A stretch of DNA of 13,763 bases, from the NCBI GenBank assembly GCA_023388675.1, contig JAEWFU010000125.1, positions 1 to 13,763 of the forward strand. The letters run 5' to 3'. Positions 6,897 to 13,763 of this stretch are shown here, piece by piece. The position numbers and the translations under genes were made by a program. The notes beneath the pieces are model-generated. The model did not search any database. It saw only the letters and a list, made by a program, of their open reading frames with translations, and was not told the DNA's origin. Position 1 is the first letter of the stretch. Each line of letters begins with the position of its first letter. This stretch comes from Pseudomonadota bacterium. GTDB taxonomy: Bacteria; Pseudomonadota; Alphaproteobacteria; Rhizobiales; Rhizobiaceae.

Positions 6897-7780
6897 TCCG
6901 AAAGACCCTCAGCTATCGTTTCCGTCGTGACCCGCAGCAGATCGAGATAGGTCGGGACCGGTCCGCCGGCATCGCTCAAGGAGTCGACACACAGGACGCC
7001 GCCATAGCTGGCGCCCGTTTCGCGCGCCACCTGCTGGGCGGGGTTTGGCGAGACCGTGCTCTCGCTGAAGATCGCCGGAATATCGTTCTCGCGCATCTGG
7101 TCGATCACCTTGCGGATCTGCTGCGGCGTGCCCTGCGCATCCGCATTGATGGGCCAGAGGTAAAGTTCCTTCAGGCCGAAGTCCCGCGCAAGATAGGAAA
7201 ACGCGCCTTCGCTGGTCACCAGCCAGCGGCGCTCCTCGGGGATAGCCGACAGACGCTCGCGAATGGGTGCTACCATGGCCTCGATCTCGGCCGAATAGGC
7301 CGCGGCGTTAGCCGCGTAGACCTCGGCGTTGGCCGGGTCGTGCTCGGCGAAGGCAGCGCGGATGTTCTCGACATAGTTCAGGACATCGCTGGGCGACATC
7401 CAGGCATGCGGATTCGGCTTGCCACTGTACGGGCCTTCGGTGATGCCCATCGGCTCGACGCCCTCGCTGACGACCACGCCCGGCACGTCGCGCAGGTTCT
7501 GGAAGAAGCGTTCGAACCACAGTTCGAGGTTGAGTCCGTTCCAGAGAATCAGGTCGGCATCCTGGGCGCGCAGCATATCGCCGGGGGTGGGCTGGTATTC
7601 GTGGATCTCGGCATTCGGCCGCGTAATCGATTCCACATCCGCCGCGTCGCCGGCGACATTGCTGGCGATATCGGCGATGACGGTGAAGGTTGTGACGACC
7701 TTCAGCCTGTCTTCCTGCGCGGCTGCGGGCAGCATCGCAAGGCAAAGGGCGAGGGCGGCAAGCGCGGATCTGGCGAACAT
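6893..7780 (-). CDS. sitA: Manganese/iron periplasmic-binding protein SitA
   Basis: A 295-residue cluster A-I metal-binding protein. Residues 1-21 form a signal peptide (hydrophobic [17 protein letters not shown], likely cleaved after AAA) with no lipobox cysteine. The four metal ligands match the PsaA/MntC/SitA spacing: His60 ([12 protein letters not shown]), His125 (NPHAWMSP), Glu191 ([10 protein letters not shown]) and Asp266 (VDSLSD). There is no His-rich acidic loop of the kind seen in zinc-specific ZnuA, which favours Mn (or Fe). The Shine-Dalgarno is CGGAGA before the ATG. It is the first gene of sitABCD, with a promoter and putative Mur operator just upstream. Confidence 0.95.
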   Translation of the reverse strand: MFARSALAALALCLAMLPAAAQEDRLKVVTTFTVIADIASNVAGDAADVESITRPNAEIHEYQPTPGDMLRAQDADLILWNGLNLELWFERFFQNLRDVPGVVVSEGVEPMGITEGPYSGKPNPHAWMSPSDVLNYVENIRAAFAEHDPANAEVYAANAAAYSAEIEAMVAPIRERLSAIPEERRWLVTSEGAFSYLARDFGLKELYLWPINADAQGTPQQIRKVIDQMRENDIPAIFSESTVSPNPAQQVARETGASYGGVLCVDSLSDAGGPVPTYLDLLRVTTETIAEGLSE

Positions 7781-7821
7781 GAAATCTCCGGAAACAGGAC
7801 GAATGGAATATCGATTATCGC

Positions 7822-7850
7822 CACATAGCTCGCTTTGGTCCCCTCGTCAA
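7822..7850 (-). promoter_or_regulatory. Candidate sitABCD promoter
   Basis: On the minus strand, TTGACG (7850-7845) and TATGTG (7827-7822) are separated by exactly 17 bp. The -35 matches the sigma-70 consensus at five of six positions. The -35 directly abuts the palindrome beginning at 7851. Transcription would start near 7815, giving a leader of about 35 nt with CGGAGA before the sitA ATG. Confidence 0.6.
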
Positions 7851-7872
7851 TGCAATTGCAAATCGTTTGCAA
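7851..7872. promoter_or_regulatory. Putative Mur-responsive operator
   Basis: TTGCAAA (7856-7862) and TTTGCAA (7866-7872) form a perfect 7-bp inverted repeat around TCG. It overlaps a second perfect palindrome, TGCAATTGCA (7851-7860). It sits between mur and sitA and abuts the sitA -35. Rhizobial Mur sites are known to be AT-rich TGCAA/TTTGCA-containing elements upstream of sitA, so Mn-dependent repression here is likely. The exact consensus was not checked. Confidence 0.7.
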
Positions 7873-7990
7873 CTAAGATGCCGACTGATTGCGAGACGCC
7901 GCCATGCCGGAACGGAAAGAGCCGACCGCCAATGCCGGATGGCGAAAGCCCGCAGTCCCTCCGAACCGAGCGCGCCGAACCGATCATTCT

Positions 7991-8019
7991 TTGCAACGAC
8001 CGGCCAAAAGAAGCATATT
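7991..8019 (+). promoter_or_regulatory. Possible mur promoter (leaderless)
   Basis: TTGCAA (7991-7996) and CATATT (8014-8019) are spaced by 17 bp, each with about 4 of 6 consensus matches. Start of transcription would fall at about 8026, the A of the mur ATG. No Shine-Dalgarno precedes that ATG, so a leaderless message is possible. Confidence 0.35.
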
Positions 8020-8025
8020 CGCCCC

Positions 8026-8457
8026 ATGAACCAGACCGTGATTCCGAAGCCCGACTACGAAGCGGCGTTGCGAGAAGCCGGGGTACGCATTACCCGGCCT
8101 CGCCGGGTCATACTCGGCATCCTTTCCGACGCGGGCGATCATCCCGACGCAATGGAGATTTTCCGGCGCGCGGTCGCGATCGACAACAGCATATCGCTAT
8201 CGACCGTCTATCGGACGATGAAGCTGCTAGAGGGCATAGGCGCGATCCACCGCCACGCCTTCGAGGGCGGACCATCGCGCTTCGAACCCGCAGTGGGCGA
8301 ACACCACGACCATCTGATCGACATCGAAACCGGCGACGTGATCGAGTTCCAGTCGGATCGCATCGAGGAACTGCAGCAGGAAATCGCGCGCGAGCTGGGC
8401 TACGAGATCGTCCACCACCGGCTCGAGCTCTACGGGCGCAAGCGCCGCAAACGCTAG
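8026..8457 (+). CDS. mur: Manganese-responsive Fur-family regulator Mur
   Basis: A 143-residue Fur-family repressor. The N-terminal winged helix covers about residues 15-80 ([15 protein letters not shown], then [19 protein letters not shown]). The dimerisation/metal domain follows, with [14 protein letters not shown] (75-88), [18 protein letters not shown] (91-108) and the C-terminal HHRLELYG (130-137). It has no cysteine at all, so the CxxC structural zinc site of many Fur proteins is absent. That, and its close resemblance to rhizobial Mur as I recall it, with sitABCD divergent next door, points to Mn2+ sensing rather than iron. The ATG at 8026 is chosen because the family begins shortly before the RxTxxR helix; the frame is open upstream to 7867 without family similarity. 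Its stop shares CTAG with the convergent aglR stop. Confidence 0.92.
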   Translation: MNQTVIPKPDYEAALREAGVRITRPRRVILGILSDAGDHPDAMEIFRRAVAIDNSISLSTVYRTMKLLEGIGAIHRHAFEGGPSRFEPAVGEHHDHLIDIETGDVIEFQSDRIEELQQEIARELGYEIVHHRLELYGRKRRKR

Positions 8458-9476
8458 TTGCGGGCCTGCGCGACGGAGCCGCGCACAACGAGATCGACCG
8501 GCCACACCTCACCGCGCGCGCCGTCTTCAAGGCCGCCTATGCGCGCAGCCAGCCGCTCGGCGATGCGTTGGCCGGCGGACCGGATCGACGAACGCGTGGT
8601 GGCCAGCGGCACCGGAAAATTCTCCGGACGCAGAAACGGAAACACGTCGTCATGGGCGACAAGCGAAACGTCACCCGGAACGCTCAGGCCCACGTCGCGC
8701 AGCGCGCGGATGATACCGAGCGTCATCAGCAGGCTGGAGCACATGATCGCCGTGGGGCGCTCCCCTGCAGCAAGGACTTCACGGGCCGCGGCATAGCCGT
8801 TTTCTTCCGTCATCGGCAGTGCGCGAATGCGCGCCGGGGGCAATTCCACCCCGCTCGCGGCCATGGCGCGCCGTGCGCCACGCTCGCGATGGATGGCGAA
8901 TGTCTGGTCCGGATTGCCGTTGATGAGGGCGATGCGGCGATGACCGAGTTGCACCAGCAGGCGGGCGGCCTCGTAGAACGCGGCCTCGTTGTCGATGTCG
9001 AGAAACGGATAGTCGAAATCAAGCCCTTCCGAGCGGCCGTGCACGATGAACGGAATGCCGAGTTCGTTAAGGAGCGCAATGCGCCCGTCCTTCGGGCGCG
9101 GCGACGAGATGTAGACCGCATCGACCTGCCGGTTGGCGACAATGCGGCGATAGGTGGTTTCCTCGTCTTCCATGGTCGAAGGCGACAGCGCGAGGTCGAG
9201 CTCGTGGGTGCGTGCGTAGTCGCCAAGGCCCGAAAGGAACTCGACGAAATGCGGATCGATCTCCACGCTGGCCCCCGTGGGCATGACATAGCCGATCATG
9301 CCCGCCTTGCCAGTTGCCAGACGCCGCGCGCTGGGGTTGGGGCGATATCCGTGGCGCTTGGCAGCGTCGACAACCCGCCTGCGGGTTTCCTCCGCGACCT
9401 CGGGATAGCCGTTGAGCGCCCGGCTTACCGTTGTCTGCGACAGATCCAGCATCCTGGATAGCTGTTTGAGATTCAC
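8454..9476 (-). CDS. aglR: LacI-family regulator of the alpha-glucoside operon
   Basis: A 340-residue LacI/GalR-type repressor. The DNA-binding head is [22 protein letters not shown] at residues 2-23. The hinge region follows ([16 protein letters not shown]), then a periplasmic-binding-protein-like sensor domain (residues about 60-340) that would bind an alpha-glucoside or derivative. GTG at 9476 is preferred because a GGAG lies 7 nt upstream and the helix-turn-helix starts directly after it; the in-frame GTG at 9518 adds 14 non-conserved residues. It is divergent from aglEFGA, as in Sinorhizobium agl loci. A 14-bp palindrome lies 44 nt upstream of its start and another upstream of aglE, so autoregulation and control of agl are expected. 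It is convergent with mur. Confidence 0.92.
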   Translation of the reverse strand: MNLKQLSRMLDLSQTTVSRALNGYPEVAEETRRRVVDAAKRHGYRPNPSARRLATGKAGMIGYVMPTGASVEIDPHFVEFLSGLGDYARTHELDLALSPSTMEDEETTYRRIVANRQVDAVYISSPRPKDGRIALLNELGIPFIVHGRSEGLDFDYPFLDIDNEAAFYEAARLLVQLGHRRIALINGNPDQTFAIHRERGARRAMAASGVELPPARIRALPMTEENGYAAAREVLAAGERPTAIMCSSLLMTLGIIRALRDVGLSVPGDVSLVAHDDVFPFLRPENFPVPLATTRSSIRSAGQRIAERLAARIGGLEDGARGEVWPVDLVVRGSVAQARN

Positions 9477-9518
9477 GATCCTACTCCACTGCCCGCACCG
9501 GCCGATGAGCCATCTCAC

Positions 9519-9532
9519 TCAAAGCGCTTTGA
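9519..9532. promoter_or_regulatory. LacI-type operator 1 (aglR-proximal)
   Basis: TCAAAGCGCTTTGA is a perfect 14-bp palindrome with the central CG typical of LacI/GalR operators. It lies 44 nt upstream of the aglR GTG and matches the second site near aglE over 13 bases. Autoregulation of aglR is the likely role. Confidence 0.8.
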
Positions 9533-9727
9533 AAAGTCGAGTGAATCTGGCGTGGAAATGCTGGACATCCCACGAATATTAAGGCCGTCGATGGCCGCTC
9601 GCAAAGCAGAAAAACATATTGCGACGCGACAAAACCGTGCTGCGGCGCGCAATTTCAAGCCAGCTAAATCGATTTATTCTCCGGGCCTATTGACTTTGCG
9701 TCAATTCGATGGCGAAGATGCAATCAG
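9533..9727. promoter_or_regulatory. AT-richer spacer between the two agl operators
   Basis: This is non-coding as far as can be seen and richer in A/T than the genes around it. It holds an inverted repeat TTGAC (9690-9694)/GTCAA (9700-9704). TTGACT at 9690-9695 could be the aglE -35, but the best partner 17-18 bp downstream (CGAAGA/GAAGAT, 9713-9719) is poor. Activator-dependent transcription is therefore possible. In-frame extensions of aglE into this region lack similarity. Confidence 0.35.
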
Positions 9728-9740
9728 TCAAAGCGCTTTG
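9728..9740. promoter_or_regulatory. LacI-type operator 2 (aglE-proximal)
   Basis: TCAAAGCGCTTTG repeats operator 1 over 13 bases, with the 12-bp palindrome CAAAGCGCTTTG at 9729-9740. It lies 100 bp upstream of the aglE ATG, just after the -35-like TTGACT, a position suited to blocking transcription. Its centre is 209 bp from that of operator 1. Confidence 0.8.
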
Positions 9741-9840
9741 GATTTCGCCGTCAAAGCCTCTCGGCGAAGCGATGCGCTGGCCGTGCGCGCAGTGGAGGTT
9801 GCGCGCATCGAACGATGTCGATTTCGAACGGGAGGAAATC

Positions 9841-11196
9841 ATGAGGAATTCCCTGCTGGCAGGCGCAGCGCTTGCCACGATAGCCATGTACACAGCGCCT
9901 GCTGCGGCCGAACTCAAATTCGCGCCGGGCGAGGACGGCCGCTTCACCTGGTCGGACTACGAAACCTTGCAGCAGACCGACCTGTCCGGCCAGACACTGA
10001 CCGTTTTCGGCCCCTGGCGCGGCGCCGACGAGGACCTGATCCAGTCGATCCTCGAATATTTCCGCGAGGCGACGGGCGCGACCGTCAACTACTCCTCCTC
10101 CGAGAATTACGAACAGCAGATTGTCATCGACACGCAGGCGGGCAGCCCGCCCAATGTCGCGATCCTGCCGCAGCCGGGCCTGATCCAGGACCTGGCGTCG
10201 AAGGGCCTGCTTACCCCGCTCGGCGAAGAGACGGCCGCCTGGGTGGCGCAGAATTACGGCGCGGGCGAATCCTGGGTCGATCTCGGCACCTATGCCGACG
10301 AAAACGGCGAGGAACAGTTCTTCGCCTTCCCTTACAAGGCCGACGTGAAGTCGCTTGTGTGGTACTCGCCGGACAATTTCGAGGATGCCGGCTACGAAGT
10401 GCCGGAAACCATGGAAGAGCTGCTGGCCCTGCAGGACCAGATCGTCGAGGACGGCGGCGTGCCGTGGTGCATCGGCCTGGGTTCGGGCGGCGCGACGGGG
10501 TGGCCCGCGACCGACTGGGTCGAGGACATCATGCTGCGCATCCACGAGCCGTCCGTCTACGACCAGTGGACCACCAACGAGATTCCCTTCAACGATCCGA
10601 AGGTGGTCGAGGCGCTGGAAATCTTCGCTTCCATCGCGACCAACAACGACTACGTCAACGGCGGTGCCGCCGCGGTTGCGGCAACCGACTTCCGCGATAG
10701 CCCGAAGGGGCTCTTCGACATCCCGCCCAAGTGCTACATGCATCATCAGGCCTCGTTCATCCCGTCCTTCTTCCCGGAGGGAACCGAGATGGGCATCGAC
10801 GCAGACTTCTTCTACATGCCGCCTTACGCGGAAAAGGATCTCGGCAAGCCGGTTCTCGGCGCTGGCACGCTGGCGATGATCACCAGCGATTCGGACGCCT
10901 CGCGGGCCTTCATCGAGTTTCTGAAGATGCCGCTCACGCATGAGCTTTGGATGGCCCAATCCGGTTTCGTCACACCGCACAAGGGCGTCAATGTCGATGC
11001 CTACGCCAATGAAGAACTCAAGCGTCAGGGACAGATCCTGGCCGATGCGACGACCTTCCGCTTCGACGGGTCGGACCTGATGCCCGGTCGCATCGGCGCC
11101 GGATCGTTCTGGACCGGCATGGTCGAGCTCGTCGGCGGCAAGCCGGCCGAGCAGGTCGCCACCGAAATCCAGACGAGCTGGGACGCCATCAAATAA
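9841..11196 (+). CDS. aglE: Alpha-glucoside ABC transporter substrate-binding protein
   Basis: A 451-residue family-1 (MalE-like) extracellular solute-binding protein. Residues 1-23 are a signal peptide ending APAAA before Glu24, so the mature protein is periplasmic. The fold is recognised by LTVFGPWRGADEDLIQSIL, TGATVNYSSSENYEQQI, PYKADVKSLVWYSP, and an aromatic-rich centre (VPWCIGLGSGGATGWPATDW) suited to sugar stacking. The gene order aglR-aglE-aglF-aglG-aglA supports alpha-glucosides (sucrose, maltose, trehalose) as ligands. The ATG has GGGAGGAAATC upstream; the open frame continues to 9709 without a better start. A 28-bp palindrome follows the stop, as expected where binding protein is made in excess. 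Confidence 0.95.
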   Translation: MRNSLLAGAALATIAMYTAPAAAELKFAPGEDGRFTWSDYETLQQTDLSGQTLTVFGPWRGADEDLIQSILEYFREATGATVNYSSSENYEQQIVIDTQAGSPPNVAILPQPGLIQDLASKGLLTPLGEETAAWVAQNYGAGESWVDLGTYADENGEEQFFAFPYKADVKSLVWYSPDNFEDAGYEVPETMEELLALQDQIVEDGGVPWCIGLGSGGATGWPATDWVEDIMLRIHEPSVYDQWTTNEIPFNDPKVVEALEIFASIATNNDYVNGGAAAVAATDFRDSPKGLFDIPPKCYMHHQASFIPSFFPEGTEMGIDADFFYMPPYAEKDLGKPVLGAGTLAMITSDSDASRAFIEFLKMPLTHELWMAQSGFVTPHKGVNVDAYANEELKRQGQILADATTFRFDGSDLMPGRIGAGSFWTGMVELVGGKPAEQVATEIQTSWDAIK

Positions 11197-11199
11197 GGG

Positions 11200-11214
11200 C
11201 GGGGCTCCTCCCCG
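11200..11214 (+). repeat. Small hairpin after aglE
   Basis: CGGGG (11200-11204) pairs with CCCCG (11210-11214) around a 5-nt loop, just after the aglE stop. No T-run follows. It probably adds to mRNA 3'-end protection together with the larger palindrome downstream. Confidence 0.4.
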
Positions 11215-11221
11215 AAACATA

Positions 11222-11249
11222 CGGTCCGGGCCGCGCGCGGCCCGGACCG
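11222..11249 (+). promoter_or_regulatory. 28-bp perfect palindrome between aglE and aglF
   Basis: The half-site CGGTCCGGGCCGCG (11222-11235) is followed directly by its exact reverse complement (11236-11249). As RNA it would form an extremely stable GC-rich hairpin. Without a T-run it is unlikely to be a complete intrinsic terminator. Intercistronic hairpins after binding-protein genes commonly block 3' exonucleases and raise the level of the upstream message, the likely role here. Confidence 0.75.
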
Positions 11250-11284
11250 GCAGACAAGTCGACACCTTCGGACAAATCCACGGA

Positions 11285-11323
11285 CCGGAACCGGCGCGGG
11301 GACGCTGCCGGTGCAAATTCCGG
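11285..11323 (+). promoter_or_regulatory. Nested hairpin before the aglF ribosome binding site
   Basis: The outer arms CCGGAA (11285-11290)/TTCCGG (11318-11323) enclose the inner arms ACCGGC (11290-11295)/GCCGGT (11307-11312). The arms share one base, so they may be alternatives. The structure ends about 7 nt before GGGAGGA at 11332-11338 and could influence translation of aglF. Confidence 0.4.
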
Positions 11324-11342
11324 CCAATAGCGGGAGGATACG

Positions 11343-12356
11343 ATGACGGGCCAGATCATCTCCGCGATTCTGACTGTCGTTCTGGGCGTTTCGGGCTGCG
11401 TCGTCTATTTCTGGGGCGCCAACCGGCTGCTCGACCTGATCTTCCCGGCGCACGGCGTCTCCAGCCAGGCCGCCATCGACAACCTGCGCCGGCAAGGGCT
11501 GATCCGGCCCTGGCTTTTCCTCGGGCCCGCCCTCCTTATCCTCACGGTCTATCTGGTCTATCCGGTGATCGAGACGGCACGCCTCTCGTTCCTGGACCGC
11601 GGCGGTCAGAATTTCGTTGGCACCGACAACTACGAATGGGCGTTTGGCGACCGCGAGTTCCGCCAGGCGATCTTCAACAATTTCCTCTGGCTCGCCGTGG
11701 TGCCGGCGGCCTGCACGTTCTTCGGTCTCGTCATCGCCGTGCTGACCGACCGCATCTGGTGGGGCAACATCGCCAAGATGTTCGTCTTCATGCCGCTAGC
11801 CATTTCGTTCGTGGGCGCCAGCGTGATCTGGAAATTCATCTACGAGTATCGCGGAACGGGCCAGACCCAGATCGGCGTGCTCAACGCCATCGTGCAATGG
11901 TTCGGCGGCGAGCCGCAGGTCTGGATATCGCTGCCCTTCTGGAACAATTTCTTCCTGATGGTGATCCTCATCTGGATTCAGACCGGTTTTGCCATGGTCA
12001 TCCTGTCGGCCGCGCTGCGCGGTATCCCCGACGAGACGATCGAGGCCGCAACCATCGACGGCGCCAACGGCTTCCAAATCTTCTGGAAGATCATGGTGCC
12101 GCAGATCTGGGGCACGATCGCGGTGGTGTGGACGACCATCACCATTCTCGTCCTCAAGGTCTTCGACATCGTGCTGACCATGACCAACGGCCAGTGGAAC
12201 ACCCAGGTTCTCGCCAATCTGATGTTCGACTGGATGTTCCGCGGCGGCGGCGATTTCGGCCGCGGCGCGACGATCGCGATCATCATCATGCTCGCCGTCA
12301 TACCGATCATGATCTGGAACATCCGCAACGCCACGCGCGAGACGGGAGGACACTGA
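11343..12356 (+). CDS. aglF: Alpha-glucoside ABC transporter permease AglF
   Basis: A 337-residue inner-membrane permease (MalF-like, BPD_transp_1). An N-terminal hydrophobic helix (about 5-25) is followed by a short loop, a second helix (about 57-77, WLFLGPALLILTVYLVYPVI) and then the transport domain. The cytoplasmic EAA loop that docks the ATPase is EAATIDGANGFQIFWKIMVPQ (235-254). The extra helix at the very N-terminus is usual for AglF. A strong Shine-Dalgarno (GGGAGGA) precedes the ATG. It is followed by aglG after a single base, so the two permeases are translated together. The ATPase AglK, which must energise them, is not in this window. Confidence 0.95.
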   Translation: MTGQIISAILTVVLGVSGCVVYFWGANRLLDLIFPAHGVSSQAAIDNLRRQGLIRPWLFLGPALLILTVYLVYPVIETARLSFLDRGGQNFVGTDNYEWAFGDREFRQAIFNNFLWLAVVPAACTFFGLVIAVLTDRIWWGNIAKMFVFMPLAISFVGASVIWKFIYEYRGTGQTQIGVLNAIVQWFGGEPQVWISLPFWNNFFLMVILIWIQTGFAMVILSAALRGIPDETIEAATIDGANGFQIFWKIMVPQIWGTIAVVWTTITILVLKVFDIVLTMTNGQWNTQVLANLMFDWMFRGGGDFGRGATIAIIIMLAVIPIMIWNIRNATRETGGH

Positions 12357-12357
12357 C

Positions 12358-13509
12358 ATGGCCGCGACCGGAAAGAGCTTCGCCCAGCGCTGGGGCGTCC
12401 ATATCGCCGTGCTGCTGATCGTCATCGTGTGGACCATCCCGACACTCGGCATTCTCGTGTCCTCGCTGCGCGACAAGGACCAGATCGCCGTTTCCGGCTG
12501 GTGGACCGCGCTGACCACCTCGTCGCAGACCGGTCAGGGTCGCACCGACGCCGCCGACGCGCAGGTCGAACAGGGCGGGCGCTTTGTGATCTCCGGCAAC
12601 CTGCTGGAGGACGGAACCGCACTGCGCATCACGGCCTTCGGCACACGCATCCAGGAACCGACTGCGCATGAGGCCGGCACCGTGGCCGAACTGGAAGACG
12701 GTGTCACGCTGCAGGTGAACGAGGACGGCAGCTACGTCCATTCGTCGCCCGTGGCCTTCGAGGGTCGGCGCGGCGAGCGTGTCTTCTTCGAGGCGTCGAC
12801 ACCCCCGCGCTTCACCACCGAAAACTACGAGACGGTGCTGTTTTCGGAGGGCATCGGCCGATCGTTCATCAACTCGCTGACCGTGACGATTCCGGCCACC
12901 ATCATCCCGATCCTGATCGCGGCATTTGCGGCCTACGCGCTCGCCTGGATGCGGTTTCCCGGGCGCGCCATCCTGATCGCCGTCGTCATCGGCCTGCTCG
13001 TCGTACCCCTGCAGATGTCGCTGATACCGCTGCTCAAGCTCTATAACGGAGTCGGCGCCTTCTTCGGCGTGCCCGCCAAGACCTATCTCGGCATCTGGCT
13101 CGCCCATACCGGCTTCGGCCTGCCGTTCGCGATCTACCTGCTAAGGAGTTATATCGCCGGCCTGCCGCGCGAGATCATGGAATCGGCCCGGATAGACGGG
13201 GCGAGCGACTTCGAGATTTTCGTCAAGATCGTGCTGCCGCTCTCCTTCCCGGTGCTGGCTTCCTTCGCCATCTTCCAGTTCTTGTGGGTATGGAACGACC
13301 TTCTGGTCGCGATGGTGTTCCTGGGTTCCGGCTCGAACCAGCTCGTCCTGACCGGCAAGCTCAACGCGCTGCTGGGTTCGCGCGGCGGCGACTGGGAAAT
13401 TCTCACGACATCGGCCTTCGTCACCATAATCGTGCCGCTTCTCGTGTTCTTCTCGTTGCAACGCTATTTCGTCCGCGGGCTGCTCGCGGGCTCCGTCAAG
13501 GGTGGTTGA
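12358..13509 (+). CDS. aglG: Alpha-glucoside ABC transporter permease AglG
   Basis: A 383-residue MalG-like permease, longer than the usual ~280. After the first helix (about 14-36) comes a periplasmic insertion of roughly 120 residues (about 43-165). It is rich in beta-prone segments such as GRFVISGNLLEDGTALRIT and LQVNEDGSYVHSS. The conserved core follows: RSFINSLTVTIPATIIPIL, the EAA loop ESARIDGASDFEIFVKIVLP (275-294), and the last helices. Such an insertion is characteristic of AglG proteins and may contact AglE or the sugar. It begins one base after the aglF stop, and its own stop precedes the aglA ATG by 3 nt. Confidence 0.95.
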   Translation: MAATGKSFAQRWGVHIAVLLIVIVWTIPTLGILVSSLRDKDQIAVSGWWTALTTSSQTGQGRTDAADAQVEQGGRFVISGNLLEDGTALRITAFGTRIQEPTAHEAGTVAELEDGVTLQVNEDGSYVHSSPVAFEGRRGERVFFEASTPPRFTTENYETVLFSEGIGRSFINSLTVTIPATIIPILIAAFAAYALAWMRFPGRAILIAVVIGLLVVPLQMSLIPLLKLYNGVGAFFGVPAKTYLGIWLAHTGFGLPFAIYLLRSYIAGLPREIMESARIDGASDFEIFVKIVLPLSFPVLASFAIFQFLWVWNDLLVAMVFLGSGSNQLVLTGKLNALLGSRGGDWEILTTSAFVTIIVPLLVFFSLQRYFVRGLLAGSVKGG

Positions 13510-13512
13510 TCG

Positions 13513-13763
13513 ATGCAGGCTGCAATGCATATCCAGAACAGGGAAGGCGCGGAACCGGCGGTGGAACCGGATCGCGACTGGTGGCGGGGGGCGGTCATCT
13601 ATCAGATCTACCCGCGCTCCTTCCAGGATTCCGACGGCGACGGCATCGGGGACCTGCGCGGCATCCTGACCCGCCTGCCGCACATCGCCAGTCTCGGCGC
13701 GGATGCGATCTGGATTTCTCCGTTCTTCCGCTCGCCGATGGCGGATTTCGGCTACGACGTCTC
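13513..13763 (+). CDS. aglA: Alpha-glucosidase (GH13), 5' part only
   Basis: Only the first 83 codons are in the window; the frame is open to the edge. [22 protein letters not shown] and the following [31 protein letters not shown] are the conserved N-terminal beta-alpha region of family 13 alpha-glucosidases; the catalytic residues lie further on. The enzyme would hydrolyse imported alpha-1,x-glucosides to glucose in the cytoplasm; no signal peptide is seen. An AGGGTGG upstream of the ATG serves as ribosome binding site, overlapping the end of aglG. Position after aglG matches the aglEFGAK order of Sinorhizobium. Confidence 0.93.
   Translation, partial: MQAAMHIQNREGAEPAVEPDRDWWRGAVIYQIYPRSFQDSDGDGIGDLRGILTRLPHIASLGADAIWISPFFRSPMADFGYDV

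Noticed and set aside
7419..9461. A 680-codon open frame on the plus strand
   Set aside because: It runs antisense to sitA and aglR and out of frame with mur, all of which have clear family motifs. Long spurious frames are common at this GC content.
9476..9518. GTG at 9518 as aglR start
   Set aside because: It would add 14 residues not typical of LacI proteins, and the GTG at 9476 has its own GGAG at good spacing.
9594..9612. A third AglR operator around GCAAAGCAG
   Set aside because: Only a half-site like CAAAGC is present, with no matching CG-centred second arm.
11222..11249. Intrinsic terminator after aglE
   Set aside because: The hairpin is very strong but is followed by GCAGACAAG rather than a T-run, and the operon must continue into aglFGA.
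9751..11316. A 521-codon open frame on the minus strand
   Set aside because: It is antisense to aglE, which has a signal peptide, ribosome binding site and operon context; the minus-strand translation is Arg/Asp/Gly-rich with no domain.

Overview
The window is a high-GC, densely coded stretch of an alphaproteobacterial chromosome or large replicon, most likely from Rhizobiales (Phyllobacteriaceae/Rhizobiaceae-like). The assignment rests on three recognisable rhizobial modules: a Mur-type Fur regulator divergent from sitABCD, an aglR-aglEFGA alpha-glucoside locus, and the general protein style. No rRNA, tRNA, CRISPR array, insertion sequence or phage gene was seen.

Layout. (1) 25-273 (-) is a small DUF6356-type membrane protein, divergent from an Lrp/AsnC-family regulator (379-849, +). 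(2) 898-2087 (+) holds dut (dUTPase) translationally coupled to a HAD-family phosphatase. (3) 2088-2464 is a 377-base gap between annotated genes. It holds a 9-bp inverted repeat, a possible 30-codon ORF with a good Shine-Dalgarno, and a convincing intrinsic terminator. (4) 2465-4275 (+) is a two-gene unit: a PEP-mutase/isocitrate-lyase-superfamily protein whose stop overlaps the start of a proline-racemase-family protein. The second protein carries the Cys/Thr active-site pair of trans-3-hydroxy-L-proline dehydratase. (5) 4262-7780 (-) is sitABCD, a manganese-type ABC importer whose four genes are joined by 4-nt ATGA overlaps. (6) Divergent from it is mur (8026-8457, +). The 245-bp region between them holds a TTGCAAA-N3-TTTGCAA inverted repeat directly upstream of a plausible sitA promoter. 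(7) aglR (LacI family, -) converges on mur and shares a CTAG with it as both stop codons. (8) aglE-aglF-aglG-aglA (+) encodes the periplasmic binding protein, two permeases and the start of the alpha-glucosidase, which runs off the window end.

How it works together. Mur with manganese would repress the Sit importer when Mn is sufficient. AglR would repress its own gene and the agl operon through two matching palindromes (TCAAAGCGCTTTG) in the 364-bp intergenic region. Their centres lie 209 bp apart, close to 20 helical turns. Alpha-glucosides would then be captured by AglE, imported by AglFG and hydrolysed in the cytoplasm by AglA. The ATPase (AglK) is presumably beyond the window. A 28-bp perfect palindrome after aglE probably sets the excess of binding protein over permeases.

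Most of the window is recognisable biology. The least explained parts are the 2088-2464 gap and the pairing of a PEP-mutase-like protein with a hydroxyproline dehydratase.
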